Assembly: GCA_003152315.1 (NCBI GenBank)
Contig: PLZV01000023.1
Location: forward strand, 30,640 to 94,639
Reading direction: 5' to 3'
Length of the DNA stretch: 64,000 bases
DNA from: Verrucomicrobiota bacterium
GTDB taxonomy: Bacteria; Verrucomicrobiota; Verrucomicrobiia; Palsa-1439
In this document: positions 44,799-53,972 of the stretch, piece after piece
Position numbering within the stretch: the first letter of the stretch is position 1
Layout of the letters: each line of letters begins with the position of its first letter
Program-made: the position numbers and the translations under genes
The notes under the pieces: model-generated
Told to the model about the DNA's origin: nothing
What the model saw: the letters and a program-made list of their open reading frames with translations, nothing else
Databases searched by the model: none

Positions 44799-46240
44799 GC
44801 TGCCTGCGGCCAGACCGCGTCGCGGCCCCACCACATCCAAAACGATGTGTTCTCTCCCGGCTGTGAAGCGTCACCGCCGTCGTCCACACAATCTTTGCCC
44901 ACAGAATACAGCACAAACGAATCTTTCCCGTTTAATTTGTACCGCAGCGGCTTTCCATCCATATAATCTGTTGGCGGCTCCGGCAAGAGCTCGGGAATTA
45001 CCGCTGCAAGGTCGGACGGAAGAGTTCCGTGTTTCAATTGGTATCGCTTGAGTGCAACTACCGCCCGATTCATTTCGCGCTGGGTTTCAACCTGAGCTGC
45101 CTTTGATACCATGCCAATCTGATCTTCGGATCCGAAGAATGAAGAAAGGAACGGCAAGCGATTTCGCCCCGCAAACCAAGGCTTCAAACCACGATCCTTC
45201 AGACGCGCTTGAGAACGCCCTTCCGTAAATGAGCGTGCCTGCGCGGCAACCCTCGCACAATTGATGACGGCCTGGGTAGTTCGAAGAGAATTTAACTTGT
45301 CTTGCTCAAACCAGGCAGCACGCCACATCCAATATTCTACGTAATCACGCAAATCTGGCGGCTCAAAGAGATGAGGGCCATAGACAGAGCGGCGCGACGC
45401 ATCAAAGGTGAGTTGTATTGTCGCCCGTTCCGTCTCGGCGGCTCTAACCAGATCCAGCAGAATGCCGTCCGAATTCAATAGTCCATCCAGCCGCTGCAAC
45501 TGGGTTTCGTTCAAGTCGGGTGCCTGGAGAATCGCCCAGGCTGTTTCGAATCCGATACCATCGACGGCGTATCGCACCAACTCTGATATGATAAGAGAAT
45601 CGCCGCGAAAGCAGCGGCCCAGAGAGTTCAATGCTTCCAGGTCATCGATGGCGGCATCCAGCTTCCCTTGATGAAGATTGAGCACTGCGGACGAGTAGAA
45701 CCAGCGCGCCAGATTACGCAATGGTTCATAATGTGGCGGAGTCCGTAATTGCAGTACTTCATGGCTGACTTCAAAAATAACGGTTTGCCTCAGGGCGGTG
45801 CGCGCGCGTTGAAGAATTGGTCCAGCCTCTGCCATTTCTTTCTCCAGGTCCGCCCATTCAAGCTCCGGTGGCGCGTTTGTGGTCCAAGGCTTTGTCGGAT
45901 CAATCATCCGCTCGCGCCGAAACAGCACCAGTGCTTCGCCGGGGCCAACCATTTTCCTGGCAGACACACCCAAACGGGCGAGCGGCCACTCCTGTTTATG
46001 AGCAATTAGTTCGCTTGCCGCCTTCAACAGACTGTCCGCTCCGTTGCCTTCTTTTGGCGGCTTCGGCAGATTCAGCTCTTCCAGCGTCAGTTTTTCGCCT
46101 TTGACGCGGAACTCGGTCTTGTAGCGGGCGAGCGAGATACGGCCACGGATGTTTTCTTCGAGAATGAAGGCAACGAGAATCACGAGGACAACGAGAATCG
46201 ATCTCCACACCCAACGCAGGATGACTCGGAGCTTTTTCAC
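44786..46240 (-). CDS. Membrane-anchored protein of unknown function
   Basis: One N-terminal transmembrane helix (WVWRSILVVLVILVAFILEE) is followed by ~430 residues of mainly helical extracytoplasmic sequence. The C-terminus (RYQLKHGTLPSDLAAVIPELLPEPPTDYMDG cut here, then LRYKLNGKDSFVLYSVGKDCVDDGGD) resembles the C-terminal part of type II secretion pseudopilin-like proteins, found in many Verrucomicrobiota and Planctomycetota hypothetical proteins. No enzyme motif is recognised. It is divergent from the glycosyltransferase-like gene at 46311. Its last codons run over the truncated HicB copy. Confidence 0.8.
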   Translation of the reverse strand: MKKLRVILRWVWRSILVVLVILVAFILEENIRGRISLARYKTEFRVKGEKLTLEELNLPKPPKEGNGADSLLKAASELIAHKQEWPLARLGVSARKMVGPGEALVLFRRERMIDPTKPWTTNAPPELEWADLEKEMAEAGPILQRARTALRQTVIFEVSHEVLQLRTPPHYEPLRNLARWFYSSAVLNLHQGKLDAAIDDLEALNSLGRCFRGDSLIISELVRYAVDGIGFETAWAILQAPDLNETQLQRLDGLLNSDGILLDLVRAAETERATIQLTFDASRRSVYGPHLFEPPDLRDYVEYWMWRAAWFEQDKLNSLRTTQAVINCARVAAQARSFTEGRSQARLKDRGLKPWFAGRNRLPFLSSFFGSEDQIGMVSKAAQVETQREMNRAVVALKRYQLKHGTLPSDLAAVIPELLPEPPTDYMDGKPLRYKLNGKDSFVLYSVGKDCVDDGGDASQPGENTSFWMWWGRDAVWPQAASER

Positions 46241-46310
46241 AGTTGCTTCTTTGGCGAAACTCGCTGCCGTTCTTGCTGGCCGCTCATGGCCGTTGCTATA
46301 CTCCTCGATT

Positions 46311-47822
46311 GTGAAGCCAGCGCCAGACTACCAGCGGGCGGAGGAGCTGCCAAGTAATGAAGCAGCAAGTGCCGGTGGGCGTATTCCACGTCATGTCCTG
46401 ACGGCGGCGTTTATTCTCGGATTGCTTACGGTGGCGCTTTTTGCGCGGACGTGGAACTTCCAGATGCTCTACTGGGATGACGACGAGAATGTGTTGCGGA
46501 ACCCGCTCGTCGTGATGCCTGTCGCGGCGGGGCTGAAGCAGATCTTCACCGCGCCATTCTCCACGGATTACTACCCGCTCACCTACATCAGTCTTGCGCT
46601 CGATCATTGGGTGTGGCGCGGGCACTTTTTTGGTTATCACGTGACGCAAACCTTGTTGCACGGTTTGAATGCGTTTCTGGTCGTTTTGTTGGTGTGGCGT
46701 TGGACGAAAACGTCGATTGTCGCCCTGCTGGCGGGCGCGTGGTTCGCGTGGCATCCAGTGCAGGTGGAGACTGTGGCGTGGATCGCCGAACGGAAGAACG
46801 TCTTGGGCGCTTGTTTGTTTTTGTTGGCGTGGCTGGCGTATTTGCGGATTGAGGACGGGAAATCGTCGACCGTCCGCTGGCGTTTCACTGCGCTAGGACT
46901 GTTTATTCTGGCAATACTGGCGCATGCGCTCGTGATTGTTTTGCCGGCGTTGCTCCTGACTTATGAGATTTGCGCGAGACGGCAGAAAATCTCCGAAGGT
47001 TTGCGGCGCACCTGGCTGTTTTTTATTCCCGCCGCTTTTGCGGCGCTGATGCGCGTACTCGGCCACGCGCAGTCGGGTCAACTGTCGAGTCCGTTTCGGA
47101 ATGCAACCGAGTGGTTTTTGACGATGACCACGGTCCTTGGCCAATACGTCACCACGCTCTTCTGGCCCACGGAGTTGAGCAACCACTACCAGGTGACGGC
47201 GAACGATTCGTTGGGTAGTCCCGGGGTCATTGTCACGCTGGGTTGGCTGGCGGTGTGGGTGGTGGTGGCCTGGCGCGTGAAACCCTTGCGCCGCTGGTCG
47301 ATTTTTGCGCTCGTGTGGTTCCTGATTTGCCTCGCGCCCGTGTTGGAGATTGTGCCGCATCCGACGTTGCGCGCGGACCGGTACCTGTACCTCGCGGCGC
47401 TCGGGATTTTTCTGTTGGTCGCGCAATGGTTGGAGGAGAAACGCGTGATCCTCATCATCGCCGGTCCGCTGACGGGTGTTTGCCTGATCGGGTTGACCCT
47501 CGCGCGCATCCCGGACTGGCATGACCCGAAAACTTTATGGAGCGATTGTGTCAGGAAGAATCCGCGGTCGGCTGTTGGCTATTACAGCCTCGCGGGATGT
47601 TCCATCAACGAGAGCGAGTGGCCAACGGCGGCGCGTTACCTGGAAAAGACCATCGCGCTGAAGCCGGACTTTGCCGAGGCGCACGAGCGTCTCGGCGCGG
47701 TGTATCTGATGCAGAACAAGGAGGCCGAGGGGCGGCAAGAACTACAGCGAGCCCTCGCTTTGAAACCCCAACTCACCGAAGCCAGCCACAATCTGATGCT
47801 GCTTGAACAACGCCACCCATAA
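46311..47822 (+). CDS. Polytopic glycosyltransferase-like protein with C-terminal TPR repeats
   Basis: The GTG start at 46311 gives VKPAPDYQRAEELPSNE, then about 10 transmembrane helices. The first luminal loop (FQMLYWDDDENVLRNPLV) carries the acidic motif of GT-C/PMT-like enzymes and Tmtc-type O-mannosyltransferases. Residues ~420-500 contain two TPR units (SLAGCSINESEWPTAARYLEKTIALKP; FAEAHERLGAVYLMQNKEAEGRQELQRALALKP, each shortened or near full). Transfer of a lipid-linked sugar is likely; acceptor unknown. The M23 gene overlaps its 3' end by 20 bases. Confidence 0.8.
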   Translation: MKPAPDYQRAEELPSNEAASAGGRIPRHVLTAAFILGLLTVALFARTWNFQMLYWDDDENVLRNPLVVMPVAAGLKQIFTAPFSTDYYPLTYISLALDHWVWRGHFFGYHVTQTLLHGLNAFLVVLLVWRWTKTSIVALLAGAWFAWHPVQVETVAWIAERKNVLGACLFLLAWLAYLRIEDGKSSTVRWRFTALGLFILAILAHALVIVLPALLLTYEICARRQKISEGLRRTWLFFIPAAFAALMRVLGHAQSGQLSSPFRNATEWFLTMTTVLGQYVTTLFWPTELSNHYQVTANDSLGSPGVIVTLGWLAVWVVVAWRVKPLRRWSIFALVWFLICLAPVLEIVPHPTLRADRYLYLAALGIFLLVAQWLEEKRVILIIAGPLTGVCLIGLTLARIPDWHDPKTLWSDCVRKNPRSAVGYYSLAGCSINESEWPTAARYLEKTIALKPDFAEAHERLGAVYLMQNKEAEGRQELQRALALKPQLTEASHNLMLLEQRHP

Positions 47823-48435
47823 CCAGTTTCTCCCTCTACCGAGCGACGCAGCCCTGCAAATCGGGTGGCCGACGCTGAATCATTTTCTCCTGGATGCGCC
47901 GGAGAAGTTTTTTGCGAGGACGCGCGTGAATGCTGATTACGGCAAGCCGGGTTGGACACGTGATTGCGGAAAACGCTTCCACCGCGGCTGTGATATCGCA
48001 CCGGTCAAGGTCACGGCGACAGGCCGGACGACCCGCGTCATTTTCACGAACTGCGCCACGAATAACGACTTTGAAAGCGAAGAACCCACGTTCGTGCCGC
48101 ACGATGACGTATTTTGCGTGTTCGATGGACGGGTCGTGGAAGTTGTGGACAACGAGAACGCTTCGGACTTCGGCAGGCACGTCGTCATCGAACACTCATG
48201 GCCTCGTGGCGGAGGGAAGTTTTTTACGCTCTATGCCCACCTCTCGGAGATCAGCGTTACCGGTTCATCAGTGATGAGCGGGCAACGAATTGGAAAGATG
48301 GGTCAAACTTCGCGGAGTGCGGATGCTCGTAACTGGATGGCGATTGCGCCGCATTTGCATTTTGAGGTGCGGGATGCGGAGGGGCGGGCGTATGAGCCGG
48401 TGGAGTTTTTGCGGAGGTATGTTTCGCTTCGGTAA
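47803..48435 (+). CDS. M23-family (LytM-type) peptidase-like protein
   Basis: The Zn-ligand motifs are present: RFHRGCDIAP (H-x3-D) near residue 65 and HLHFEVRD near 185, with an intervening VIEHSWPRGGGKFFTLYAHLS. The fold cleaves peptidoglycan cross-bridges or binds them. There is no signal peptide: an unusual ~55-residue N-terminus (NQFLPLPSDAALQIGWPTLNHFLLDAPEKFFARTRVNADYG cut in parts) precedes the catalytic core and is shared with the broken copy at 39041. A TTG start inside the previous gene fits best; translation coupling is likely. Confidence 0.8.
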   Translation: MNNATHNQFLPLPSDAALQIGWPTLNHFLLDAPEKFFARTRVNADYGKPGWTRDCGKRFHRGCDIAPVKVTATGRTTRVIFTNCATNNDFESEEPTFVPHDDVFCVFDGRVVEVVDNENASDFGRHVVIEHSWPRGGGKFFTLYAHLSEISVTGSSVMSGQRIGKMGQTSRSADARNWMAIAPHLHFEVRDAEGRAYEPVEFLRRYVSLR

Positions 48436-48577
48436 CGGCTTGGGGTGGGTCAAGAGTAATACCACCAGACCAACACAGCCGGACGCATCTTGCGGTCACC
48501 ACCGTTCGGCCCAGGCGTCGCGCTTTCGCGGATCATTGTTATCTACAACATCCATGACCTAGCTATTGATCCTGCCG

Positions 48578-49438
48578 CTAGCTGATGGAGAGTCGAAATG
48601 TTTTAGTCTGAATGTTTGGAACAGCCGCCACTGCATACGATAGAAGCGGATCTTTCTTGGCTACAACAATAATCCCTCGCACCGAGTCAGTCCTGTAATT
48701 CTCCATCACCCATCCCATGTAGCGTAGAATCTGCCCGACGACTTGATCAGTCCCAAGGTGGCGCTTAAGTTCTACCACTACGTAGTTGCCCTCTTTGTCT
48801 TGGCACAAAAGATCCAACCGACCAGCAGGAGTGCTCAGTTGTCTGCTGACGAGTTTCAAGTTGGGTTCTATTTCCTCCAATTGATGAACCATGAAGTCCT
48901 CAAGGTTTTGCTCAGCCAGTTGACGGCGTTCCGTCACGTCTGCGCTTATGAACTCAGGGCGGGAAGTTGCCTCTGCGTCTACAGACGAAACGACCGCGTT
49001 GCTTGATTCATAAGCCATAACTTGAATGTAGCCCTGCGGTGGCAATTTGACGAAACTGCCATCGACTTTGCGTAACGAGCGTGTATCACAGAAGAATGCT
49101 TCAATATGGGCGATCACCAACGCATTCTTCCAAGGGTGCGCTCTGCAGTAGCCGATATTCTCCATCCACTCCGTGATCCAAACCTGAGGCTTGGTGCGTT
49201 CAGCAAATCCTTTGTCCTCATAATGCCGGGGCTGGAAGGGCACGATGTTGTTGATCGTTACCTTGTACTCGACCTGCCTGCCCTTAATGTGCCTGTAGTC
49301 GATAATGGGAAAGGCAAACTTCTCACGGTCAATGTTAAAACCGACCTCCCAGTAGAGCTCCTCATGATGTTCCAAATGACGAGTTGCGTCATCGACCCGT
49401 ACCATTGTGGGGTCGGCACTGAAAAGTATGGCATCCAT
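48578..49438 (-). CDS. NucS-like endonuclease domain protein
   Basis: The C-terminal half (~165-285) is a NucS/DUF91-type nuclease: AEQNLEDFMVHQLEEIEPNL, GRLDLLCQDKEGNYVVVELKRH with the D...E-x-K active site, then QILRYMGWV. The N-terminal ~160 residues (DDATRHLEHHEELYWEVGFN; FPIIDYRHIKGRQVEYKV) are unrecognised and may be a target- or DNA-recognition module. NucS proteins act on branched or mismatched DNA; similar fusions occur in defence contexts. It is a single gene with no operon partner. Confidence 0.75.
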   Translation of the reverse strand: MDAILFSADPTMVRVDDATRHLEHHEELYWEVGFNIDREKFAFPIIDYRHIKGRQVEYKVTINNIVPFQPRHYEDKGFAERTKPQVWITEWMENIGYCRAHPWKNALVIAHIEAFFCDTRSLRKVDGSFVKLPPQGYIQVMAYESSNAVVSSVDAEATSRPEFISADVTERRQLAEQNLEDFMVHQLEEIEPNLKLVSRQLSTPAGRLDLLCQDKEGNYVVVELKRHLGTDQVVGQILRYMGWVMENYRTDSVRGIIVVAKKDPLLSYAVAAVPNIQTKTFRLSIS

Positions 49439-49701
49439 AGTGTTTAGTGGTTCTTAATATAACTGCACCCTACCGATTTACCTAACCGATTTCAAAGTCA
49501 ATTAAAACGAGGGCATCGATTCCGACCAAGCGATCAGCTAGTGGCTCAGGCAAAGCGACCACATTTTTTGGTGGGAGGGGATTTGGATTCGGACGTGCGG
49601 GTTTCGCCGATGGTGAACGGCGGGAAACGACAGAGATCCTTCGACAAGCTCAGGATGACAAAGACCTACAACGGAGAACGACGGCAAGCGGAGCGCTCGC
49701 C
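49439..49701. other. Intergenic region with short palindromes
   Basis: TTCGACAAGCTCAGGATGAC (49640) and a REP-like stem (GGCAAGCGGAGCGCTCGCC, 49683-49701, followed by CTACAA) are seen. The second overlaps the 3' end of bioD. No gene is supported here. Confidence 0.5.
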
Positions 49702-50373
49702 CTACAAGAGTTCGCCGAAGAGATTATCGCAGATTTGGCGGGCGGCGGTGGGGAGGGCTTTTTTGCCGTGGGGGGCCACGCCGAGCAGTGGGACTTTGCA
49801 GAGTTCTGGCAGAAACTGAATGTTTGTTCTTTCGGCCAAACCATGACGACCGCCAGCGGTGTCGTTGAGCACGAGGCCGGCGATCTTCAATCTGTATGAG
49901 TTGGACTGGTGGACTGTCAGCAGGGTGTGATTGATTGTCCCGAGACCGAGGCGGGCGACGATTACGAGTGGGAGTTTCAACTCTTTCGCCAGGTCGGCGA
50001 CGAAGTAGTTTTCACGGATGGGGACGAGAAGGCCCCCTGCCCCTTCGACAAGAACCACGGAATAGTTGGCGGCCAATTGCTGGTACGCGCGAAGAATCTT
50101 GCGGAGGTCGATGGACTTGCGCTCGAGTTTTGCCGCGACGCTCGGCGCGAGCGGGTGGCGCAGATAGATGGGATTGATCATGTCGAGCGGCTGCTCGTGA
50201 TCCATGATTGACGCGTAGATCTCGGCGTCGTGTCGTCCGCCCTTACCGCAGGCGATGGGTTTGAAGGCAGCGGCGGACACGCCGCGCCGCCGCAATTCGG
50301 TCAGCAGCGCGGCGGTGACATGCGTTTTGCCGACGGCGGTATCAGTTCCCGTTATGAAGAGGTTCTGTTGCAT
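49702..50373 (-). CDS. bioD: Dethiobiotin synthetase
   Basis: This 223-residue P-loop enzyme carboxylates 7,8-diaminopelargonate to dethiobiotin in biotin synthesis. It has the modified Walker A GTDTAVGKTHVT, the substrate Lys in FKPIACG, EGAGGLLVPI and VARLGLGTINHTLLT. Its start overlaps the end of the upstream glycosyltransferase gene by 32 bases. No other biotin gene is nearby, so it is expressed with priA and the glycosyltransferase. A palindromic repeat overlaps the last codons. Confidence 0.93.
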   Translation of the reverse strand: MQQNLFITGTDTAVGKTHVTAALLTELRRRGVSAAAFKPIACGKGGRHDAEIYASIMDHEQPLDMINPIYLRHPLAPSVAAKLERKSIDLRKILRAYQQLAANYSVVLVEGAGGLLVPIRENYFVADLAKELKLPLVIVARLGLGTINHTLLTVHQSNSYRLKIAGLVLNDTAGGRHGLAERTNIQFLPELCKVPLLGVAPHGKKALPTAARQICDNLFGELL

Positions 50374-51586
50374 CGGTTCCAGGTTCGATTGTTCTCGTGC
50401 ACGCCGCTACGGCCAGGACGGACAACAGCGGGATGATGGGATAACGATACCGGCTATTTCCCTCGGAACAGATGCTGAGCGCAAGGAAGTACAACACCAG
50501 CATCGTCAGGAAGGCAAGCCCGCGCGGGTGACGGAGTGATCCACAAATCGCCAATACCACCAGCGCCAGCATGGCCGCTGTGTCAACGATCAGCCGCCAT
50601 CGTGCTGCCGGCTGGGGATTGAGCAAGAAGGCTTCCAGGGTCCGCTTGCCCGGCCCCAACAGCGTTTCACCCGTGCCTTTCACTATTTCCGGCAGCCGCC
50701 GCCATGGTTTTGTGCCGAGCGTCTCATAGATGACCTTCGCCTGCTCTCGCTCGGTTTTCTCGAATGCTTCACGTCCGTCAAAGAACTCAAGTGATCCGGT
50801 GCGTTCGAGCAATCGCGCGCGCGCCACGTCCGTGGACACGCCCGTCCGTTGCGCTTCGAGGCGGGCCGCCCAGCCGGTTACGGTGGAGTTTTGCGCCGAC
50901 AAACTGTAGAACCAGTGACCGGTCAACGAAGCGTTCCTTGCCATCCATAATCCAATCAACGGCAAAAAGCCGATGAGGAAGAAGACGACCGGTCGCCAGC
51001 GCATTCGCCACAAAAGCGCCGCGGCCAACACCACCAACGGCAGCCACATGGCGATGGCGCGGCACAATGTTGCCAGCGCCCAGAGCACGCCGCAGAGCCA
51101 CCACGCATAAGTCTGGTCTCGACGCCACACCAGCAGACAGATGCCCGCCAACAAAAACAACGTGAACAACGTTTCCGTCATAACAAGGCAGACACGCACT
51201 ACGGAATTTGGGTCCAAGGCGGTCAACAGTCCGGCGATCATTGCGCCTCCCGAACTCAACCATCGAGATGCGAGAATCACCGTCAACGCGCAGCCGATGG
51301 CAGCCAGCACACAGTTGGCGACCAACAGCACACCGAGATGGTCACCGAAGATCCTCATCAGAGCCGCGAGAAACACCGGATAGGCTGGCGGCCGATTGAT
51401 GTCCGGCAACTCGCGTCCGTCGGCTGCTGTAGCCACAAAACCTTTTCCCAGGGCCACATTACGCCCGAGTTCACGGTAAAAATCCGGATTCTGGTCCGGC
51501 CGCAACTGTGGCAGCAACAGCGCCACAACGCTCAGCCGCACGAGCAGCGCCACCACGAATACAAAGATTGCTGGTCGCAGGTTCAT
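50342..51586 (-). CDS. GT-C / PMT-like membrane glycosyltransferase
   Basis: The 414-residue polytopic protein starts with a membrane helix (AIFVFVVALLVRLSVVALL), then the first-loop region PDFYRELGRNVALGKGF...DINRPPAYPVFLAALM typical of PMT_2/ArnT-like GT39 enzymes that use polyprenyl-phosphate sugars. The C-terminus has a further helical set ending SRYRYPIIPLLSVLAV. Its ATG overlaps the priA stop (ATGA), so it is translationally coupled. The acceptor is unknown. Confidence 0.82.
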   Translation of the reverse strand: MNLRPAIFVFVVALLVRLSVVALLLPQLRPDQNPDFYRELGRNVALGKGFVATAADGRELPDINRPPAYPVFLAALMRIFGDHLGVLLVANCVLAAIGCALTVILASRWLSSGGAMIAGLLTALDPNSVVRVCLVMTETLFTLFLLAGICLLVWRRDQTYAWWLCGVLWALATLCRAIAMWLPLVVLAAALLWRMRWRPVVFFLIGFLPLIGLWMARNASLTGHWFYSLSAQNSTVTGWAARLEAQRTGVSTDVARARLLERTGSLEFFDGREAFEKTEREQAKVIYETLGTKPWRRLPEIVKGTGETLLGPGKRTLEAFLLNPQPAARWRLIVDTAAMLALVVLAICGSLRHPRGLAFLTMLVLYFLALSICSEGNSRYRYPIIPLLSVLAVAACTRTIEPGTDATEPLHNGN

Positions 51587-53796
51587 AGCAATGACAGCGC
51601 ATCCACATCCACACTGGCGCTCACGTCATTCGGCATCTTGGTCGCGGTCATGACCTTGCCGACGGCTTCGACCAGCAACTGAATCTGCGCGCTGCGCATG
51701 ACGATTTGATAGCGGTACTGGTTCTGTACTTTCGCGAGCGGCGCGGGGGTCGCCCCGCCCATCAAGACCTTGAGGTTGACCGTCTGTTTCTCAAATCCCT
51801 TGGCCAACGCTTCCGCGACGAACCGGGCCTTTTCCTCGCTACGGCTGCGGACGGTAACACAAACCATGCGCGTGGCAGGCGGGTATTGGAGTTCCTGGCG
51901 AATCTCTATTTCCTGCTCGTAGAACCCGATGAAATCATGTTGCCGCGCGTATTGGATCGCGGAATGAAACGGGGTGAAGCTTTGCACGATGACTTCGCCC
52001 TCGACATCGCCGCGGCCGGCGCGACCGGCGACCTGCACGAGGAGTTGGAAGGTCCGTTCCGCGGCGCGAAAGTCGGGCATGTGCAGGGCCATGTCGGCGT
52101 AAATGATGCCGACGAGCGTTACGTTTGGAAAGTGCAATCCTTTCGCGATCATTTGCGTGCCGACGAGGATGTCGATTTTACCCACGCGGAAATCGCCGAG
52201 GATTTCGCGGTAGAGGGATTTGCGGGTCATCATGTCGGAATCCATCCGTTGCACGCGAGCCTTGGGGAATGACTTCTGGATCGCTGACTCCACCTTCTCC
52301 GTGCCCATGCCGCCGTATTTAATTGCGGGATCGCGGCACTCGGGACATTTGTCCGGCACGCGGCCGACGAAGCCGCAGAGGTGGCAGAGCAACTGCGCGG
52401 CCTTGCGATGGTACGTGAGCGACACGCTGCAGTTCGGGCATTTTGCCACGTAACCGCATTTCGGGCAGAACATGTGGGTCGCGTAGCCGCGACGATTGAG
52501 AAAGAGAATGACTTGTTCGCTTTTGTCAAGGCGGGCCTGGATTGCGTCCCGTAATTTACGGGAGAGGACAAATAATCCTTTTTGGCGGATGACTTCCTGG
52601 CGCATGTCGATAATGCGCATGAGCGGCATCTTCTGATTGTCGACGCGCGAGGGCAGAGAGGTCAACGTGTAGCGACCGCGTTGCGCGTTGTAGAAGGATT
52701 CGAGCGCCGGGGTGGCGGAGCCGAGCACGACGGCGGCGTGTTCGATTTTGCCGCGCATGACGGCGACGTCGCGGGCGTTGTAGCGCGGGGCTTCTTCCTG
52801 CTTGTAGCTGGTCTCGTGTTCCTCGTCGACAACGATGAGGCCGAGGGCCTGCACGGGCGCGAAGACGGCAGAGCGCGGGCCGATGACGATATGCGATTGG
52901 CCGTCGCGAATCTTGTGCCACTGGTCATGCCGTTCGCCGGCGCTGAGGTTGCTGTGCAAGACCGTGACTTCCTGTTTTTGAAAGCGCGCGCGGAAACGTT
53001 CGACGGTCTGCGGGGTGAGCGCGATTTCTGGGACAAGCACGATGGAGTCCTTGCCCTGATGCAGCGCGTGTTCGATGGCTTGCAGATAGATCTCCGTCTT
53101 GCCGCTGCCCGTCACGCCGTGGATGAGGACGGGTTTCTGGGGTTTGTCGATGGCGGCATTGCAGAGTTCGAGGGCCTTCTGTTGGTCAGCGGTGAGAACC
53201 AACGCTTCGGAGGGCAGAAACACCTCGCCGCCGAATGGGTCGCGGTCGTCAATCTGTTCGCTGAGTTGAACGTAACCTTTTTCGGCGAGCTTCTTGATCG
53301 CAGCCCCATCCGTGTCCGCGAGCTTCAGGAGCTTCGAGAGGAACATGCCCGGTGATTTCTGCAAAATCTCCAGGGCACGGGCTTGTTTCGGGGCGCGTTT
53401 CTTGAGCTTTAACAAGTCTTCCGGCGAAATCTTGCCGGGCTTGACGTATTGGCGTTCTTTCCAACTGATCTTGCCCTTGCGCACCACTTCCGGCAGCGCA
53501 CATTTCACGCACAACTCGACCGGACAACAGTAGTACTTGCCCATCCAGCGGGTGAGTTCGAGAACTTTGTCGCCCAGCAGCGGCTTCTTGCCGATGACGT
53601 CCCCTATCTCTTTCAGCTGCGGGTACTGCGAGTCGTCCGCCAGCCCGACCACATAGCCTTGTGCGGTTCTTTTGCCGAACGGGACGGCGACGCGGGAGCC
53701 AATCTGCACCGCGCCCGCCAGTCGTGGCGGAATGCGGTAATCGAACTCGCGGTCGAGCGCGAGGTCGACGACGATCTTGGCGATGGATTGGCTCAC
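51583..53796 (-). CDS. priA: Primosomal replication protein N' (helicase PriA)
   Basis: At 737 residues it is a full-length PriA, which restarts stalled replication forks. It shows the N-terminal 3'-DNA-end-binding part (ALDREFDYRIPPRL), Walker A GVTGSGKTEIYL, DEEHETSYKQ (the DEEH box), and eight-cysteine zinc region (CPKCGYVAKCPNC; CHLCGFVGRVPDKCPEC). Later helicase motifs (GTQMIAKGLHFPNVTLVG; QVAGRAGRG) complete it. It is the first gene of a three-gene overlapping operon with a glycosyltransferase and bioD. Confidence 0.96.
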   Translation of the reverse strand: MSQSIAKIVVDLALDREFDYRIPPRLAGAVQIGSRVAVPFGKRTAQGYVVGLADDSQYPQLKEIGDVIGKKPLLGDKVLELTRWMGKYYCCPVELCVKCALPEVVRKGKISWKERQYVKPGKISPEDLLKLKKRAPKQARALEILQKSPGMFLSKLLKLADTDGAAIKKLAEKGYVQLSEQIDDRDPFGGEVFLPSEALVLTADQQKALELCNAAIDKPQKPVLIHGVTGSGKTEIYLQAIEHALHQGKDSIVLVPEIALTPQTVERFRARFQKQEVTVLHSNLSAGERHDQWHKIRDGQSHIVIGPRSAVFAPVQALGLIVVDEEHETSYKQEEAPRYNARDVAVMRGKIEHAAVVLGSATPALESFYNAQRGRYTLTSLPSRVDNQKMPLMRIIDMRQEVIRQKGLFVLSRKLRDAIQARLDKSEQVILFLNRRGYATHMFCPKCGYVAKCPNCSVSLTYHRKAAQLLCHLCGFVGRVPDKCPECRDPAIKYGGMGTEKVESAIQKSFPKARVQRMDSDMMTRKSLYREILGDFRVGKIDILVGTQMIAKGLHFPNVTLVGIIYADMALHMPDFRAAERTFQLLVQVAGRAGRGDVEGEVIVQSFTPFHSAIQYARQHDFIGFYEQEIEIRQELQYPPATRMVCVTVRSRSEEKARFVAEALAKGFEKQTVNLKVLMGGATPAPLAKVQNQYRYQIVMRSAQIQLLVEAVGKVMTATKMPNDVSASVDVDALSLL

Positions 53797-53972
53797 GGCG
53801 GGAGCATACTACAGGAATCGAAGGACTGTCAGCCATCTGTCTTCATCATCGCAGACGATCAGCTTTCCAATTGACCGGTACCGGGATGATGGTTAATCTT
53901 AGACCCGCAGACCAAGCAAATGGCCGACACACGAGTTTGTGTGAATACTACTGTTAGGCGCCTCTCGCGACA

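Noticed and set aside
49541-49819. Plus-strand frame over the end of bioD
   Set aside because: It is built largely from repeat sequence and antisense bioD, with no protein-like pattern.
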